A stretch of DNA of 64,000 bases, from positions 1,921,001-1,985,000 of the forward strand of contig NZ_AP024619.1 in the NCBI RefSeq assembly GCF_019668485.1, given 5' to 3'. Of this stretch, positions 40,281 to 49,700 are shown one piece after another. The notes under the pieces were generated by a model. The model saw only the letters and a list, made by a program, of their open reading frames with translations, was not told where the DNA came from and searched no databases. Position 1 is the stretch's first letter, and every line of letters starts with the position of its first letter. This stretch comes from Gelria sp. Kuro-4 (GTDB lineage Bacteria > Bacillota > DTU030 > DUMP01). A program made the position numbers and the translations under genes.

Positions 40281-40320
40281 AGGGAAAACGAAGAAAGAGG
40301 GCGCCATAGCGGCGACCCTC
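40281..40320 (-). terminator. Terminator of the GltS-type symporter gene
   Basis: On the minus strand GAGGGTCGCC and GGCGCCCTC form a hairpin followed by TTTCTTCGTTTT. It lies 16 nt past the symporter stop codon. Confidence 0.7.
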
Positions 40321-40335
40321 CTTGGACAGAGAACC

Positions 40336-41718
40336 CTACCTGCCGGAGGCAGAAACCAGCTCCTGCCGGTACGGTTTAACCTTGAGCTCTGGATGCCACC
40401 AGCCCAAGGCCTTGGCGATGATCAAGAGGAGAACCGTGGCAGCGATGATGACCCAGGTGGTGATATGGGGCCAGGCTCCTCCCCAACTTAAGACCACGGG
40501 CGGTATCACCTGCAATGCAATTATGATGGGGCGGTTGAAGATGTCTGCAATGCCTGAATCCTCTACCCCACGGGCCTTGAATTCCGGGTCCACAACCCTA
40601 AGAAGCAGAATTCCCGTAGCGACAACGCCCGTTGCGTGTCCCCAGACCATCATGTTGCGCTCGAACCAGTCTTTGGGCGACGAATGCATCCCCACGTAGA
40701 GGAACCACACCCAGTTAAGAAGGAATCCGAAGCCGAAAAGCAGCGCCAGCGGCGCAGCGTACTCTACCAGAAGGGACAGCTTGATGGATGCTGTTCCCGC
40801 GATGATTAAGAAGTCAGTGCAGGTGCCGCTTAAGCGGGAAACAGTAGCTCTGTCCACATAGCGATCGGCGCCGGACTTGGCCAGGAAGAACTGGAGAACG
40901 AAGGCCACGATAAGGCTCAAACAAAAGGCCGGAATGGTCAGATTGGGCATAAAGGCTTCAGTGAGTTGTGAGAGGTAGTACCCGATAAGCGAAGGGATGA
41001 GGATTAAAGCGGCATGAAAAGCCAAGGGGTCGATTGCAATGCTCGAGACAGTAACCTTCCCGCCGGGCTTTTGCTTCTCGGGGGGCACAAGCCCGGTCCT
41101 CAGTTCCTGGGGCAGGTCTTCCGGGGATGTCACATAGTGGGTATACCCTCTGCGCGTTCCCCAGTTTATTATCGCCATGCCGCCGATGATCCCGCCGACG
41201 ATACCCACGGTCGCAGAAGTCATACCCAGTCCGAGGGCGTCATTCCAGCCCAAGTTCTTGTACATGGAACCCACAGCGGCCGCGGTGCCGTGGCCGCCGT
41301 AAAAACCAGTGGCCAGCATCAGGCCAAAGCCAGGATGGAGCTTCCAGATCAGGTTGAGCACGTACAGCGAAAAGGCCAAGCCAAAGCCGTACTGTGCTAG
41401 AGCGATTCCGGTTACGTTGGTAAACATCCCGCCCACGGCAGCCGAACTCAGTTGCTGCTTGGTCGGCTTGTCTCCTATGGGCATAGCGGCAAAAATGAGG
41501 ACAATGAGGATACTGGCGTAGGTGCCCAGGGAAGAAGACAAAGGAAGCACTTTGAGCCCGTTCGGACCCAGGGCCAAACCGATGAAGCCGCCCATAAGCG
41601 CAGCCGGCAACAGCAGCCTTTGAAAAAGTTTGACTTTGGAACGCAATACCTGACCGACTATAAGCAGGGCAGCCATGATGGAAAAATCGACGAACACGGT
41701 CCAAGCGTTGAACTTCAT
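40336..41718 (-). CDS. Sodium/glutamate symporter-like protein (GltS/ESS family)
   Basis: The 460-aa membrane protein has two pseudo-symmetric halves with glycine-rich re-entrant motifs, as in GltS: TGFYGGHGTAAAVGSMYKNL followed by GMTSATVGIVGGIIGGMAI in the first half, and the WGHATGVVATGILLLRVVDP segment in the second. About 12 hydrophobic segments are present. It should take up glutamate or a related anion with sodium. It is monocistronic with its own terminator. Confidence 0.82.
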   Translation of the reverse strand: MKFNAWTVFVDFSIMAALLIVGQVLRSKVKLFQRLLLPAALMGGFIGLALGPNGLKVLPLSSSLGTYASILIVLIFAAMPIGDKPTKQQLSSAAVGGMFTNVTGIALAQYGFGLAFSLYVLNLIWKLHPGFGLMLATGFYGGHGTAAAVGSMYKNLGWNDALGLGMTSATVGIVGGIIGGMAIINWGTRRGYTHYVTSPEDLPQELRTGLVPPEKQKPGGKVTVSSIAIDPLAFHAALILIPSLIGYYLSQLTEAFMPNLTIPAFCLSLIVAFVLQFFLAKSGADRYVDRATVSRLSGTCTDFLIIAGTASIKLSLLVEYAAPLALLFGFGFLLNWVWFLYVGMHSSPKDWFERNMMVWGHATGVVATGILLLRVVDPEFKARGVEDSGIADIFNRPIIIALQVIPPVVLSWGGAWPHITTWVIIAATVLLLIIAKALGWWHPELKVKPYRQELVSASGR

Positions 41719-41902
41719 CTGCTGAATACTCCCCTTCTGCAGCTCTTCCCCGCCCGAGTTGGGACGACGGAAAGTACTGGTGCCGGATCGCGATCGGCTT
41801 CGGCAGTAAAGTTCGCGCTTGTATCCCGGTATTCCTGTGGTAAGGCCAAAAGTTAAACTAGGAAGTTTATTGCCGGCATTGCCCGCAGTTACAGCAACTC
41901 GG

Positions 41903-42940
41903 TCATTTCTGGTAGCGCTGCTGGTTGTTCAGGTGCTCCCGGTAGGTAAGGCTGAAAGCATGGGTGCCGTCCGGCTTGGCTACAAAGTAGAGATAAGCGC
42001 CCTCTCCCGGGCTCAGCGCGGCACGCAGCGAAGAGCGCCCCGGCGAGGCGATGGGGCCCGGGGGAAGCCCCGGGTGAAGATAAGTATTGTAGGGCGAAGG
42101 GAGGCGCGTATCGGCATCAAGGAGGCGGGGTTTGGGGGCCGGCAACAGGTATTGTACGGTAGCACACGACTGTAGGTTCATGTTGGCCTTAAGCCGGTTA
42201 TAGAACACGCGCGCCACCAGAGGGCGTTCCGACTCTGCCTTGGCCTCTTTTTCAACCAGCGAGGCCAGCGTCACAACCTCGCGCGGCCGGAACCCAAGAG
42301 GCAGTTCCGGTGTGCCGCGTGTCTCTTCCACCCATACCTGGTCCATGCGGGCGAGCATGCGCTGCGCCACCTCGGCGGCCGGAGTGTGCGGGTGGAAAAA
42401 ATAGGTGTCGGGGAAAAAGAAGCCTTCCCAGCGAAACTCCACCTCGGGGCTCGGAGGATCAGCAAAAAAGCGGGAACTCAGTTCCCCCGCGCGGGCCACA
42501 GAGAGGAACTCGGCTTCGTCCGTCACTCCCTGAGTGCCGAGAAGCACGGCGATCTGCCTGACTGAATAACCCTCCGGTATCGTCACCCTGATCTGGTCTT
42601 CCAGCATCTTACCTTGAGCCAGCACGGCGAGGATTTCGCCCGGTGAACGTCCCGGAGAGAGCAGGTAACGGCCGGCCCGGAGCTTGGCTTCTTGCCCGGT
42701 CAATTTGGCCAGCAGGCGAAAGGCAAGCGCGCTGCGGATTATCCCTTTTTCCTGCAGCAGAGCGGCTATTTCGCCGGCCGTTGCCTCCGGGGCGATTTGT
42801 ACTACTGTTGCTTCCGCCTGCCCGGGATGCACCGGCTCCAAAGCTCCCAGAGCGGTAACAAATACGAAAAAGGCCCCCACCAGTCCGAGCAGTACAACCT
42901 GTTTACGCGCTCTTCTCGTCTGAACAGGAGAGTCTTGCAT
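41903..42940 (-). CDS. mltG: Endolytic murein transglycosylase
   Basis: The 345-aa protein has a short cytoplasmic N-terminus, one membrane helix (VLLGLVGAFFVFVTALGAL), a LysM-like region and the YceG/MltG domain. The catalytic glutamate lies in LASLVEKEAKAESERP, followed by VARVFYNRLKANMNLQSCAT and NTYLHPGLPPGPIASPG. It cleaves nascent glycan strands and so limits their length. It belongs to the common Firmicute block alaS-ireB-ruvX-DUF1292-mltG. A terminator lies between it and DUF1292. Confidence 0.93.
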   Translation of the reverse strand: MQDSPVQTRRARKQVVLLGLVGAFFVFVTALGALEPVHPGQAEATVVQIAPEATAGEIAALLQEKGIIRSALAFRLLAKLTGQEAKLRAGRYLLSPGRSPGEILAVLAQGKMLEDQIRVTIPEGYSVRQIAVLLGTQGVTDEAEFLSVARAGELSSRFFADPPSPEVEFRWEGFFFPDTYFFHPHTPAAEVAQRMLARMDQVWVEETRGTPELPLGFRPREVVTLASLVEKEAKAESERPLVARVFYNRLKANMNLQSCATVQYLLPAPKPRLLDADTRLPSPYNTYLHPGLPPGPIASPGRSSLRAALSPGEGAYLYFVAKPDGTHAFSLTYREHLNNQQRYQK

Positions 42941-43001
42941 TTTAAGGTAACCTCCAACTCATCCTCCTCCCTATTATAGTGCGGCCGGTCAGGCTTGGCA
43001 A

Positions 43002-43034
43002 TAAAAAGAACGAGGTGGCTCACCACCTCGTTCT
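43002..43034 (-). terminator. Terminator after the DUF1292 gene
   Basis: AGAACGAGGTGG and CCACCTCGTTCT form a perfect 12-bp stem with a 4-nt loop; on the minus strand TTTTTAT follows. Confidence 0.85.
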
Positions 43035-43126
43035 AACATTGCTCCCCCACAAGCAGCTTTCCTCACTAACAGGATGCCCCAGGAACAAGGTTTTATACTG
43101 GAAAAGGCAGCTTTTTCAGAGGAAAT

Positions 43127-43420
43127 TTATTCCTCTTCATCCTCTTCATCCTCTTCCTCGCCTTCCATGGCTTCCCAGGCAGAGGCCACCTTTTCCCATT
43201 CGTCATCGTCTTCGATTTCGACCAGCACCTGATTACCGTCTTCATCTTCCTCAACGCGGAAAATGAGGGCCTCTTCCTCCTCTTCCTCGTCTTCACCCTC
43301 CAGGGGAAGCAAGATGGCATACTCCTTGCTGTCGACTTCGAAGTAATCCACGACTTCAAACTCGTGTTCGTTTCCGTCCTCGTCCGTCAGGATCACGATG
43401 TCGTCCCTTTCCTCTGTCAT
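43127..43420 (-). CDS. DUF1292 family acidic protein
   Basis: The 97-aa product begins MTEERDDIVILTDEDGNEHE, the signature of DUF1292 (YrzB-type) proteins. It has a very acidic C-terminal half (repeated E/D runs, ending EEDEEDEEE). Function is unknown. Conserved position with ruvX and ireB in Firmicutes supports the call. The G+C-rich, E/D-coding 3' end is low in complexity. Confidence 0.88.
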   Translation of the reverse strand: MTEERDDIVILTDEDGNEHEFEVVDYFEVDSKEYAILLPLEGEDEEEEEEALIFRVEEDEDGNQVLVEIEDDDEWEKVASAWEAMEGEEEDEEDEEE

Positions 43421-43479
43421 CCCTGCTCACCTCAATTCCCTCAAAGTAAGCCCATTGTACTCCGGGGAGGAAAACGCTG

Positions 43480-43899
43480 TCAACCTTTTTGTCGCCGGCG
43501 CTGGAGAAAACTTTGTAAAATCAAGACCGCCGCCACTTGATCCACCACCTGGCGCCGGCGCCGCCGGCTTAAATCGGCCTCCAGGAGAGCACGTTCTGCT
43601 GCCACGGTGGTCAGACGTTCGTCCTCTTCATAAAGGGGCAGTCCGAGTCTTTTCTTGATTTCCTGCGCGAACCGCCTTACCTCTTCTGCTGCCGGTCCGT
43701 AGGTGCCGTTCATATTCCGGGGAATGCCTACCACCACCGACTCTACCTGGTAAGCCCGGGCCAGCTCCCCCAGCCGCTCCAGGTCCGTCTTCAGGCCGGT
43801 GCGCCTTATCACCTCTACCCCCTGCGCGGTGTAGCCCAGCTCGTCGCTTACGGCGACACCGATGGTAGCCGTTCCCACGTCCAGCCCCATTACTCTCAT
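43480..43899 (-). CDS. ruvX: Putative Holliday junction resolvase / pre-16S rRNA nuclease YqgF
   Basis: The 139-aa RNase H-like protein has MGLDVGTATIGVAVSDELG with the catalytic aspartate, VVVGIPRNMNGTYGPAAEEV, and LYEEDERLTTVAAERALLEA. The family processes pre-16S rRNA and was also proposed to resolve Holliday junctions. It sits 12 nt downstream of the aldo/keto reductase gene. Length and motifs are typical. Confidence 0.92.
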   Translation of the reverse strand: MRVMGLDVGTATIGVAVSDELGYTAQGVEVIRRTGLKTDLERLGELARAYQVESVVVGIPRNMNGTYGPAAEEVRRFAQEIKKRLGLPLYEEDERLTTVAAERALLEADLSRRRRRQVVDQVAAVLILQSFLQRRRQKG

Positions 43900-43911
43900 A
43901 ACGTAGCCCCT

Positions 43912-44859
43912 TTACACGACTTTTATACAAAACTCCGGGCAGACGGCGGCACAGTAGCCGCAGAGCAGGCACCGCGTATTGTCCACGTGCATTTTTCCGC
44001 CTTTCAGGTAGAGTGCTCCCTGCCGGCACTGCGTCTGGCAGCGGCCGCAACCCTGGCACCAGTCGGCGATGGAGAGCTCCTTTTTTTCGGCGCGGATCGC
44101 CGCCGCAACCTCTGCTGGCACAGGCTCCCCCGCTGCTATCTTAACGTTAGCCTTAACCTCGGCCGGCGTTTTCATGCCCACCGCGATGGCGTCCAGGGCG
44201 TCCAGGCTTAAAACAAAATCCCAGGCGGCCTGGAAGTTCTTAAGGAGGTTACCCCCACCCAGCGGCTTCATGGCATATACTCCTTTGCCGGCAGCCTTGG
44301 CCTCTTGAATGGCCGCCAGCATGTCCGCCAGCGTACCACCCTTTATCCCCAAGCCGGCATAATTGACGATGGGCTGGATCACATCCACCAGCGGGTGCTG
44401 AGCACAGGCGGTGACCACCTCCACCACATGCGTAGATACCCCGACGGCCCGCACCAGTCCTTTTTCTTTGGCCTCTGCCAGGTACTCGAGCGCCGGCCCG
44501 TGCCCCCGAAGCGTCAACCGGCTTTCCTGCTCGTGCAGCATGAAAATATCAATGTAATCCCGCTTAAGTTCGCGCAGGGCCTTGGCGACCCGCGCGCGCA
44601 TCCCAGCGTACGTGTAGTCGTATGAACGGCTGGCGATAACCACTTCACCCGGCCAGCCCGCCAAACCCCGGCGAATGTAGTCGTAAGTATCATAGAGCTC
44701 TGCCGTCTCAAGGAAGGTGATACCCTCCTCGAGGGCGGTGCGGATTACCTTAGCCCCTTCGGTTAAGGAAAGATGGGCCTGCAGGGGCCCGATGGTCAAC
44801 GTGCCCAGACACAGGCGCGAAACCCGGAGCCCGGAACGCCCCAAGAGACGGTACTCCAA
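43912..44859 (-). CDS. Aldo/keto reductase with C-terminal ferredoxin domain
   Basis: The 315-aa protein has an aldo/keto reductase barrel (GRSGLRVSRLCLGTLTIGPL, LETAELYDTYDYIRRGL, DYIDIFMLHE). Two [4Fe-4S] motifs follow in the last 50 residues (CQGCGRCQTQC and CLLCGYCAAVCPEFC). Such fusions are common in anaerobic Firmicutes and probably couple NAD(P)H or ferredoxin to an unknown substrate. It lies between ireB and ruvX, an insertion into that conserved block. Confidence 0.88.
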   Translation of the reverse strand: MEYRLLGRSGLRVSRLCLGTLTIGPLQAHLSLTEGAKVIRTALEEGITFLETAELYDTYDYIRRGLAGWPGEVVIASRSYDYTYAGMRARVAKALRELKRDYIDIFMLHEQESRLTLRGHGPALEYLAEAKEKGLVRAVGVSTHVVEVVTACAQHPLVDVIQPIVNYAGLGIKGGTLADMLAAIQEAKAAGKGVYAMKPLGGGNLLKNFQAAWDFVLSLDALDAIAVGMKTPAEVKANVKIAAGEPVPAEVAAAIRAEKKELSIADWCQGCGRCQTQCRQGALYLKGGKMHVDNTRCLLCGYCAAVCPEFCIKVV

Positions 44860-44888
44860 CTGCGACGCTCCTCTCGTCCAAAACCGGG

Positions 44889-45149
44889 TCAGCGCTGCCT
44901 TTCCAGATACGCGCGTACCAATTCCTCAAGAATCTCGTCCCGTTCCAGCCTGCGGATGAGGTTGCGGGCGTTATTGTGGTTCGTGATGTACGCCGGGTCG
45001 CCGGACAAGAGGTAGCCCACCAGCTGGTTGATAGGATTATAACCTTTTTCTTTCAGGGCCTGGTAGACGGCGGTCAAGATGGCCTGTGCCGCCGTTCCGT
45101 CTTCCTTGATGGAAAACTGCCGCGTCTGGTCCCTGCCGTTTTCCCGCAC
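44889..45149 (-). CDS. ireB: IreB family regulatory phosphoprotein (UPF0297)
   Basis: The 86-aa product has the family core [40 protein letters not shown] and [20 protein letters not shown]. In Enterococcus, IreB is a small phosphoprotein target of the Ser/Thr kinase IreK. I chose GTG at 45149 with GGAGTGAG upstream; the frame is open further upstream through the terminator, which is not coding. It follows alaS, as in most Firmicutes. Confidence 0.92.
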   Translation of the reverse strand: MRENGRDQTRQFSIKEDGTAAQAILTAVYQALKEKGYNPINQLVGYLLSGDPAYITNHNNARNLIRRLERDEILEELVRAYLERQR

Positions 45150-45221
45150 ACGCCTCACTCCTTTGGCAAGGTTCCCTGTTACAAGGAGTATATTCGGTCC
45201 GGCGTCCAGGTTTTCCTGCCG

Positions 45222-45252
45222 AAAAAGGCAGGGGCGGCGCCCTGCCTTTTTT
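45222..45252. terminator. Bidirectional terminator between alaS and ireB
   Basis: AAAAAGGCAGGG and CCCTGCCTTTTTT flank a short GC loop. It starts directly after the alaS stop codon and implies that ireB has its own promoter or depends on readthrough. Confidence 0.75.
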
Positions 45253-47880
45253 CTAGCCGACTTTTTTGCGGACAACTTCCACGGCCTGTTCCAGCGCCGC
45301 CGGCAGCTTTTCCGGCTCCTTGCCCCCGGCCTGGGCCATTTCCGGCCGGCCGCCGCCGCCGCCACCGGCCACCGTTGCGGCGGCGCGCACGATTTCACCG
45401 GCGTTAAGTCCCTTCGCCAGCAGGTCCTTGGAAACATAGGTAAGAAGGCTTACGCGCCCGGCGCTGCGTGCGCCCAGGATGATCACACCGGAAGGCAGCT
45501 GCGGCCTCAGGGCATCCACGGTCAGACGCAGGTCTTCCATGCTGCCCGCCGGCACCTCGGCCGCCAGAACCGGAATGCCGCCGATTTCTTGGGCCCGGTC
45601 GAGGAGCTCCCTGGCCCTGAGTTCCAGTAAGGTGCGGTTCAAGCGGTCAAGTTCTTTCTCTTTCTCCTTTAGTTGGCTCTCGAGGCTCCCCAGGCGCTCC
45701 ACCAGCTCGTCCGGTGTAGTACCCACCCGGGCTGCAGCCTCATGGAGAATGCTCTCCTGCTCCTGCCAGGCCGTGAGGGCGCTCAAACCAGCCACAGCTT
45801 CGATGCGCCGCAGGCCGGCTCCCACGCTGGTCTCCTGCAGGATCCGGCAGACCCCAATCTGGCCAGTCCGCTCCACATGGGTACCGCCGCAGAGCTCCAG
45901 GCTGAAATCGCCGATTTTAACTACGCGGACCCTTTCCCCATACTTTTCCCCGAAGAGCGCCATGGCGCCCATGGCCTCTGCTTCCGTACGGTCGGCTACA
46001 AATATTTCCAGGGAAATATCTGCCAAAATCTTTTCATTTACGATGCGCTCTACTTCCCGGAGCTGGGCGCGGCTGACCGGCGCAAAGTGCGAGAAGTCAA
46101 AACGCAGCCGCTCCGGAGTAACCAGGGACCCGGCCTGGTGCACGTGCTCCCCCAGTACCTGGCGCAGGGCCCGGTGCAGGAGGTGAGTGGCCGTGTGATG
46201 CCGGGCCGCTGCCAGGCGGCGCGCAACATCCACCTTGGCCGTAACGGTGTCGCCGACCTTGATGGACCCAGTTTCCACCCGGCCGCTATGGATGATGGCG
46301 CCCGAAGCCGCCTTCTGGGCGGCGTTGACCTTAACGCGCCCCTCGCCGTTCACCAGCACGCCCTGGTCGCCGACCTGCCCGCCCGCTTCGGCGTAAAACG
46401 GTGTCCGATCCAGCACCACCTCCACGGCGGCACCTTCCTCGGCGCTGTCGACCCAATTACCGTCCACATGCAGGGCCACGACCCGCCCCGTATCCTCAAA
46501 CGAGCCGTAGCCGGTGAATTCAGTGCTCAGGCCGGCCAGCCGGCCGCCGGGCCCTGCCAAAACGCCCATACCGTCCGCCTCCTGGCGGGCGGCACGGGCC
46601 CGTTCGCGCTGGGCCTCCATTTCGGCCTGGAACCCGGCTTCATCCACCTGGATTCCTTCCTCGTGCAGGATTTCGCGCGTCAGGTCCAGGGGAAAGCCGT
46701 AGGTGTCGTAAAGGCGAAAGGCTTCCTTCCCGGTGAGGGCAGTGCTGCCCTGCTCCCGCAGCTGCTTAACCCAGTTCGTCAAGATGGAAAGCCCCGTATC
46801 CAGGGTGCTGAGGAAGCGCTCCTCTTCCCTGGCGATGACCTCTTTAATGTAGCCCTCTTTTTCTACCAGGTCCGGGTAGCCGATCCGGCCTACCCCCACC
46901 ACCGCTTCGGCAATCCGGGTTAAGAACGGTTCTGCAATGCCCAGGAGGCGGCCAAAGCGCACGGCCCGCCTGAGCAGCCGGCGGAGCACGTAGCCGCGGC
47001 CCTCGTTGGAGGGCAGGACTCCGTCACCGATAAGGTAGACAATGGCGCGCCCGTGGTCGGCGATCACCTTTAAGGCGACGTCGGTTTTAGTCTGCCGGCC
47101 GTACTCCACCTGGGCGATGTTTTCGGCCGCCGCAATAACGGGGCGTAAGAGGTCGGTATCGAAGTTGCTCGGCACCCCCTGCAGGACAGAGGCAATGCGC
47201 TCCAGGCCCATGCCCGTATCGATGTTTTTCTTCGGCAGCGGGGTGTAGTTGCCCTCGGCATCACGGTCAAACTGGGTAAACACCAGGTTCCAGATCTCCA
47301 GGTAGCGGTCGCAATCACAGCCGACCCCGCAGGTGGCAGAACCGCAGCCCCGCTCAGGCCCGAGATCGATGTAAATCTCCGAGCAGGGTCCGCAGGGACC
47401 GGGCCCGATTTCCCAAAAATTGGTGTCTTTGCCCAGCCTGACAATGTGCTCCGCCGGCACTCCGATTTCTTTGCTCCAGATTTCATAGGCCTCGTCGTCG
47501 TCGGTATAGACAGAGACCCACAGCTTCTCTCTGGGCAGGCCGAGCTCTTCAGTCAGGAACTCCCAGGCCCAAGGGATGGCCTCCGACTTGAAGTAGTCGC
47601 CAAAGGAAAAGTTGCCCAGCATTTCGAAGAAGGTATGATGGCGGGCCGTACGCCCCACGTTTTCCAGGTCGCCGGTGCGCACACACTTCTGCGATGTAGC
47701 GATGCGGTGCCGGGGCGGTTTCGCCTGGCCGGTGAAGTAGCGTTTAAAGGGTGCCATGCCGGCACCGATGAGGAGCAGGCTGGGGTCATCCTGCGGCACC
47801 AGCGAGGCGCTGGGGAGGATCAAGTGTCCCTTTCCCTCCATGAATTTGAGGAAGCGGCTGCGGATTTCGTCACCTTTCAT
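45253..47880 (-). CDS. alaS: Alanyl-tRNA synthetase
   Basis: The protein of 875 aa from ATG at 47880 has the class II core ([20 protein letters not shown]), the editing-domain zinc motif HHTATHLLH and the CGGTHV motif. A DHHA1 domain ends the protein with [24 protein letters not shown] precedes the start. It is preceded by a T-box leader and a consensus sigma-A promoter, so it is induced when tRNA-Ala is uncharged. Confidence 0.96.
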   Translation of the reverse strand: MKGDEIRSRFLKFMEGKGHLILPSASLVPQDDPSLLLIGAGMAPFKRYFTGQAKPPRHRIATSQKCVRTGDLENVGRTARHHTFFEMLGNFSFGDYFKSEAIPWAWEFLTEELGLPREKLWVSVYTDDDEAYEIWSKEIGVPAEHIVRLGKDTNFWEIGPGPCGPCSEIYIDLGPERGCGSATCGVGCDCDRYLEIWNLVFTQFDRDAEGNYTPLPKKNIDTGMGLERIASVLQGVPSNFDTDLLRPVIAAAENIAQVEYGRQTKTDVALKVIADHGRAIVYLIGDGVLPSNEGRGYVLRRLLRRAVRFGRLLGIAEPFLTRIAEAVVGVGRIGYPDLVEKEGYIKEVIAREEERFLSTLDTGLSILTNWVKQLREQGSTALTGKEAFRLYDTYGFPLDLTREILHEEGIQVDEAGFQAEMEAQRERARAARQEADGMGVLAGPGGRLAGLSTEFTGYGSFEDTGRVVALHVDGNWVDSAEEGAAVEVVLDRTPFYAEAGGQVGDQGVLVNGEGRVKVNAAQKAASGAIIHSGRVETGSIKVGDTVTAKVDVARRLAAARHHTATHLLHRALRQVLGEHVHQAGSLVTPERLRFDFSHFAPVSRAQLREVERIVNEKILADISLEIFVADRTEAEAMGAMALFGEKYGERVRVVKIGDFSLELCGGTHVERTGQIGVCRILQETSVGAGLRRIEAVAGLSALTAWQEQESILHEAAARVGTTPDELVERLGSLESQLKEKEKELDRLNRTLLELRARELLDRAQEIGGIPVLAAEVPAGSMEDLRLTVDALRPQLPSGVIILGARSAGRVSLLTYVSKDLLAKGLNAGEIVRAAATVAGGGGGGRPEMAQAGGKEPEKLPAALEQAVEVVRKKVG

Positions 47881-47904
47881 CCCGACCATCCTTTCAGAAG
47901 CAAA

Positions 47905-48157
47905 GTAGAAAACAAAAAGCTCCCCGTCGCAGGGACGAGGAGCCACTCTCGTGGTACCACCCTGGTTCACTCCGCCTTACGGCCTGAGCCTCACCTGGTG
48001 CTGAGCACCACGCGTTAACGGCGCGCACCGGGAACGCTTGTCTCGCGTCCAGCTCCGGAATGGCTTTCCCCGGCGCTTCCCAGAAGCCTCGCACCGGCGG
48101 CTTCCTCTCTTAGGGGTGAGCGCAAGGTACTCTTTCCTTCTTCACACTCCAGTATTG
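47905..48157 (-). promoter_or_regulatory. T-box leader of alaS
   Basis: The minus strand has the T-box AGGGTGGTACCACG (rc at 47950-47963), followed by a terminator (GCTCC...GGGAGC then TTTTTG, 47914-47943). About 190 nt of structured stem I-III sequence lie upstream. Uncharged tRNA-Ala should stabilise the antiterminator. I did not assign the specifier codon. Confidence 0.9.
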
Positions 48158-48163
48158 TCAAAT

Positions 48164-48192
48164 ATTATAAGCCAAAGGTCACTCCCTGTCAA
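48164..48192 (-). promoter_or_regulatory. Consensus sigma-A promoter of the alaS T-box
   Basis: TTGACA and TATAAT are both perfect, with a 17-nt spacer. The -35 lies inside the last codons of the AI-2E transporter gene. Confidence 0.9.
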
Positions 48193-49234
48193 CTTGTACC
48201 GGGTGGTCGCCCCGGCGTTTTTCCCGGAAGTAAACGATGAGGGCCTTGGCGCTGGCGGTGAGCGGCACGGCAAGAAGAAGGCCGACGATGCCGGCCGCAT
48301 CTCCCCCCACCAGGAGGGCAAAGATCACCACCAGCGGGTGCAGCCCCACTCGTTCCCCCACCACCTTCGGCGAAATAACGGCGCTTTCCACCTGGTGGAT
48401 GATAAGAAAGAGGAGCACCACGTAAAGAGCCCGCAGCGGCGATTGCAGGAGGGCGATCAGCACCGCCGGCAGCGCGCCGATCACCGGGCCGAAGTAAGGG
48501 ATGATGTCAAAGAGGCCGGCCACCAGGCCGATCACCAGGGCGAAATCGATGTGCAGCAGGGCCAAGCCGACAAAGGACAACAGGCCGACGATCAGCGAGA
48601 CCAAAAGGTGGCCGCGGATAAAGCCGCTTAGGACGACATCGATTTCGTGCAAAAGCGAGAACACCTCGCTACGCACGCCGGCAGGCAAAAAACCGGCCAG
48701 GGTCCTTTTGATGACTTTCAGGTCCCGCAGCATGTAAAAGGCCAGAATGGGCGCAATGATGAGGCCCAGGGCGTGGGAGAAAAGCGCCAGGGCCATGCCG
48801 GCCGCCGCGCGGATGTACCCTAAGAGGGCCTGCTCGCCGCGGGAGATGGTCTCGTCCAACACCTGACGCAGGCTGGCCGGCAGCTCCGCCCGGGTGTAGT
48901 TGCGGTGAAACCAGTGGACCAGGCCTTCCAGTTGGGTGGTATAAAAGGGCAGCCGGTCGGCAAAAGCGTTGAGTTCCCCCACGATAATGGGAACGATCTC
49001 GGTGACAATCAGGGCCGCCACCCCTCCGGCGGCCGCATAGAGCAGCAGGATCGCGGCCACGCGCGGCAGCCCCCGCTTTTCCAATTGCTCAACCGACGGG
49101 GCCAGTAGGTAGGTGATGATGCCGGCATAGAGAAAGGGGGGAAGTGTGGCGCGCACCAGGAAAAGAAAAAGGCCCACCAGGAGCAGGCCGAGGAGGAAAA
49201 GCAAACGCGTTCCCCAAACCTTGCCTATTCTCAT
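48179..49234 (-). CDS. AI-2E family transporter (PF01594)
   Basis: The membrane protein of about 351 aa has eight or so hydrophobic segments and family stretches such as LPPFLYAGIITYLLAPSVEQ near the N-terminus. FDIIPYFGPVIGALPAVLIA and HPLVVIFALLVGGDAAGIVG lie in the C-terminal half. Members include sporulation protein YtvI, sodium/proton antiporters and putative AI-2 exporters, so the substrate is open. ATG at 49234 follows the preceding small gene's stop after 1 nt. Confidence 0.87.
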   Translation of the reverse strand: MRIGKVWGTRLLFLLGLLLVGLFLFLVRATLPPFLYAGIITYLLAPSVEQLEKRGLPRVAAILLLYAAAGGVAALIVTEIVPIIVGELNAFADRLPFYTTQLEGLVHWFHRNYTRAELPASLRQVLDETISRGEQALLGYIRAAAGMALALFSHALGLIIAPILAFYMLRDLKVIKRTLAGFLPAGVRSEVFSLLHEIDVVLSGFIRGHLLVSLIVGLLSFVGLALLHIDFALVIGLVAGLFDIIPYFGPVIGALPAVLIALLQSPLRALYVVLLFLIIHQVESAVISPKVVGERVGLHPLVVIFALLVGGDAAGIVGLLLAVPLTASAKALIVYFREKRRGDHPVQVDRE

Positions 49235-49235
49235 C

Positions 49236-49415
49236 TCAGTCCCGTTCCCGCCGGCGCCACATCTCCAGCAGTCCTTCTTTGGCACGGCCGAGCTTTTCAT
49301 GGGCCTGAACAATGCGCCCCTTGGTCTCCGGCTTGAGGTTGGGATAGCTCATAAGGCCCAGCAGGCCTCCGAGGATTCCCCCTGCCAGGAAACCGTGCCA
49401 GAACTTTTTGCGCAT
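49236..49415 (-). CDS. Small YtxH-like membrane protein (59 aa)
   Basis: ATG at 49415 with GGGGGGAAGG upstream opens a 59-codon frame. The product begins MRKKFWHGFLAGGILGGLLG, a glycine-rich membrane helix. A charged helix (KPETKGRIVQAHEKLGRAKE) follows. This is the layout of YtxH-type proteins. It lies 16 nt after a zinc-ribbon gene and 1 nt before the AI-2E transporter gene, so the three form an operon. Confidence 0.75.
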   Translation of the reverse strand: MRKKFWHGFLAGGILGGLLGLMSYPNLKPETKGRIVQAHEKLGRAKEGLLEMWRRRERD

Positions 49416-49431
49416 CAGCCTTCCCCCCCTT

Positions 49432-49611
49432 TTAGCCCTGAATGGTGTCTTCCCAAGCTAAAAGCGAACCGTCATCTTGTACCTCATAGACTTGGTAGCC
49501 TTCCGGGGTCGGGGCAAACTCCAACGAACAGTCCCGGCAGAAGTATTGATTTTGACCTACCCGTCCAACGGCGCGGCCGCCGCACACCGGACAACTCCAG
49601 GCGGTTTGCAC
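49432..49611 (-). CDS. Small zinc-ribbon protein (59 aa)
   Basis: GTG at 49611 with GGGAGGCGAGAGG upstream starts a 59-codon frame. The sequence has two zinc knuckles, CPVCGG (Cys7, Cys10) and CRDCSL (Cys25, Cys28), and a short acidic C-terminal domain. No specific family is recognised. Tight spacing to the YtxH-like gene supports a real gene. Confidence 0.72.
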   Translation of the reverse strand: MQTAWSCPVCGGRAVGRVGQNQYFCRDCSLEFAPTPEGYQVYEVQDDGSLLAWEDTIQG

Positions 49612-49700
49612 CCTCTCGCCTCCCTATCCGGGTTCTGCCTCTAGTATGCCCGTCTGCTTCTTGGGCCAAACCAAAAAAAGAACACCCCGGGGCAGAGTGT

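Noticed and set aside
40200-40320. T-box or other amino-acid leader ahead of ilvD
   Set aside because: No AGGGTGGTACCGCG-type T-box is present. The hairpin seen is the terminator of the GltS-type gene upstream.
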